Below are positions 59,672 to 59,723 of a stretch of 59,723 nt of DNA, in pieces. Location: contig NZ_JACSRD010000195.1 of the NCBI RefSeq assembly GCF_014879935.1, positions 1 to 59,723 on the forward strand, in the 5' to 3' direction. The notes below the pieces were generated by a model. It was not told where the DNA came from, did no database searches, and saw only the letters and a program-made list of their open reading frames with translations. Each line of letters begins with the position of its first letter. The first letter of the stretch is position 1. The position numbers and the translations under genes are program-made. The stretch comes from Prosthecobacter sp. (GTDB lineage: Bacteria > Verrucomicrobiota > Verrucomicrobiia > Verrucomicrobiales > Verrucomicrobiaceae).

Positions 59672-59723
59672 CTGTCTCTTATACACATCTGACGCTGCCG
59701 ACGACGGAGAGAGTGTAGATCTC
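59672..59723 (+). other. Nextera transposase adapter and index (artefact)
   Basis: CTGTCTCTTATACACATCT (59672-59690) is the Nextera mosaic end. GACGCTGCCGACGA (59691-59704) is the rest of the read adapter. CGGAGAGA (59705-59712) is an index position, and GTGTAGATCTC (59713-59723) is the start of the flow-cell primer. This is read-through from library construction, not genomic DNA. Confidence 0.97.

Noticed and set aside
59617-59688. Longer DUF58 start with Tyr-Lys-Arg-Gln near the N-terminus
   Set aside because: The extra codons are read from the Nextera adapter; the real start is ATG 59617.

Overview
The window looks like a contig end from a GC-rich Verrucomicrobiota genome (Prosthecobacter/Verrucomicrobium-like). 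This is inferred from gene content: a DUF1552 Tat protein, a DUF4838 glycosidase-like protein, a sigma factor–Ser/Thr kinase–giant autotransporter locus, monomeric isocitrate dehydrogenase and a DUF58/BatA/VWA operon. No rRNA, tRNA or CRISPR array is visible. The last 52 bases (59672-59723) are Illumina Nextera adapter, so genuine genomic sequence ends at 59671.

Layout. 1-3970: minus-strand surface-polysaccharide genes (two GT4 glycosyltransferases, a DegT aminotransferase, a GNAT-like protein), the last running off the left edge. 4041-5734: a small unknown gene and an AbiEi/AbiEii toxin-antitoxin pair with a perfect inverted-repeat operator. 5799-12462: secreted glycan/organic-matter genes (DUF1552, sialidase-like, a concanavalin-like secreted protein, DUF4838-CBM9). 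12648-14846: NADP isocitrate dehydrogenase.

14851-20878 is a defence-like island and the most interesting part. A divergent XRE regulator/ImmA protease pair faces a five-gene ubiquitin-like conjugation cassette: ubiquitin-like protein, E2-like protein, JAB-E1 fusion, DUF6527 and a YjzC-like protein. The E2-like protein contains no cysteine at all. The E1 half has lost most of the MoeB/ThiF cysteines and has none in the region where a thioester cysteine would lie. A DUF1778 antitoxin gene, an oppositely oriented GNAT toxin gene and a Fic gene follow.

20879-28796: two sets of helically phased repeats, an exonuclease remnant, MOSC and EF-hand proteins, then a four-gene tripartite RND efflux operon that includes an RraA-like enzyme and has a 20-bp palindrome at its head. 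29057-32912: phosphate transport (DUF47/Pit), an HNH nuclease pair and bioA. 32999-41022: ECF sigma factor, membrane Ser/Thr kinase and an autotransporter whose signal peptide is separated from its likely ATG by one base. 41139-52957: a minus-strand set with a sodium/solute symporter and its small subunit, a thioredoxin-tailed envelope protein, a squalene-cyclase-fold protein, a repeat protein and a DUF4175-like membrane protein, several joined by ATGA overlaps. 53029-59617: a MoxR-type stress operon (DUF58, small membrane protein, BatA-like, VWA) that carries a partial duplication, a 175-bp inverted-repeat element and a UPF0175/PIN toxin-antitoxin pair whose toxin has lost its active-site block.

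A recurring oddity is a family of 7-bp tandem repeats found at five places, four of them inside coding sequence.
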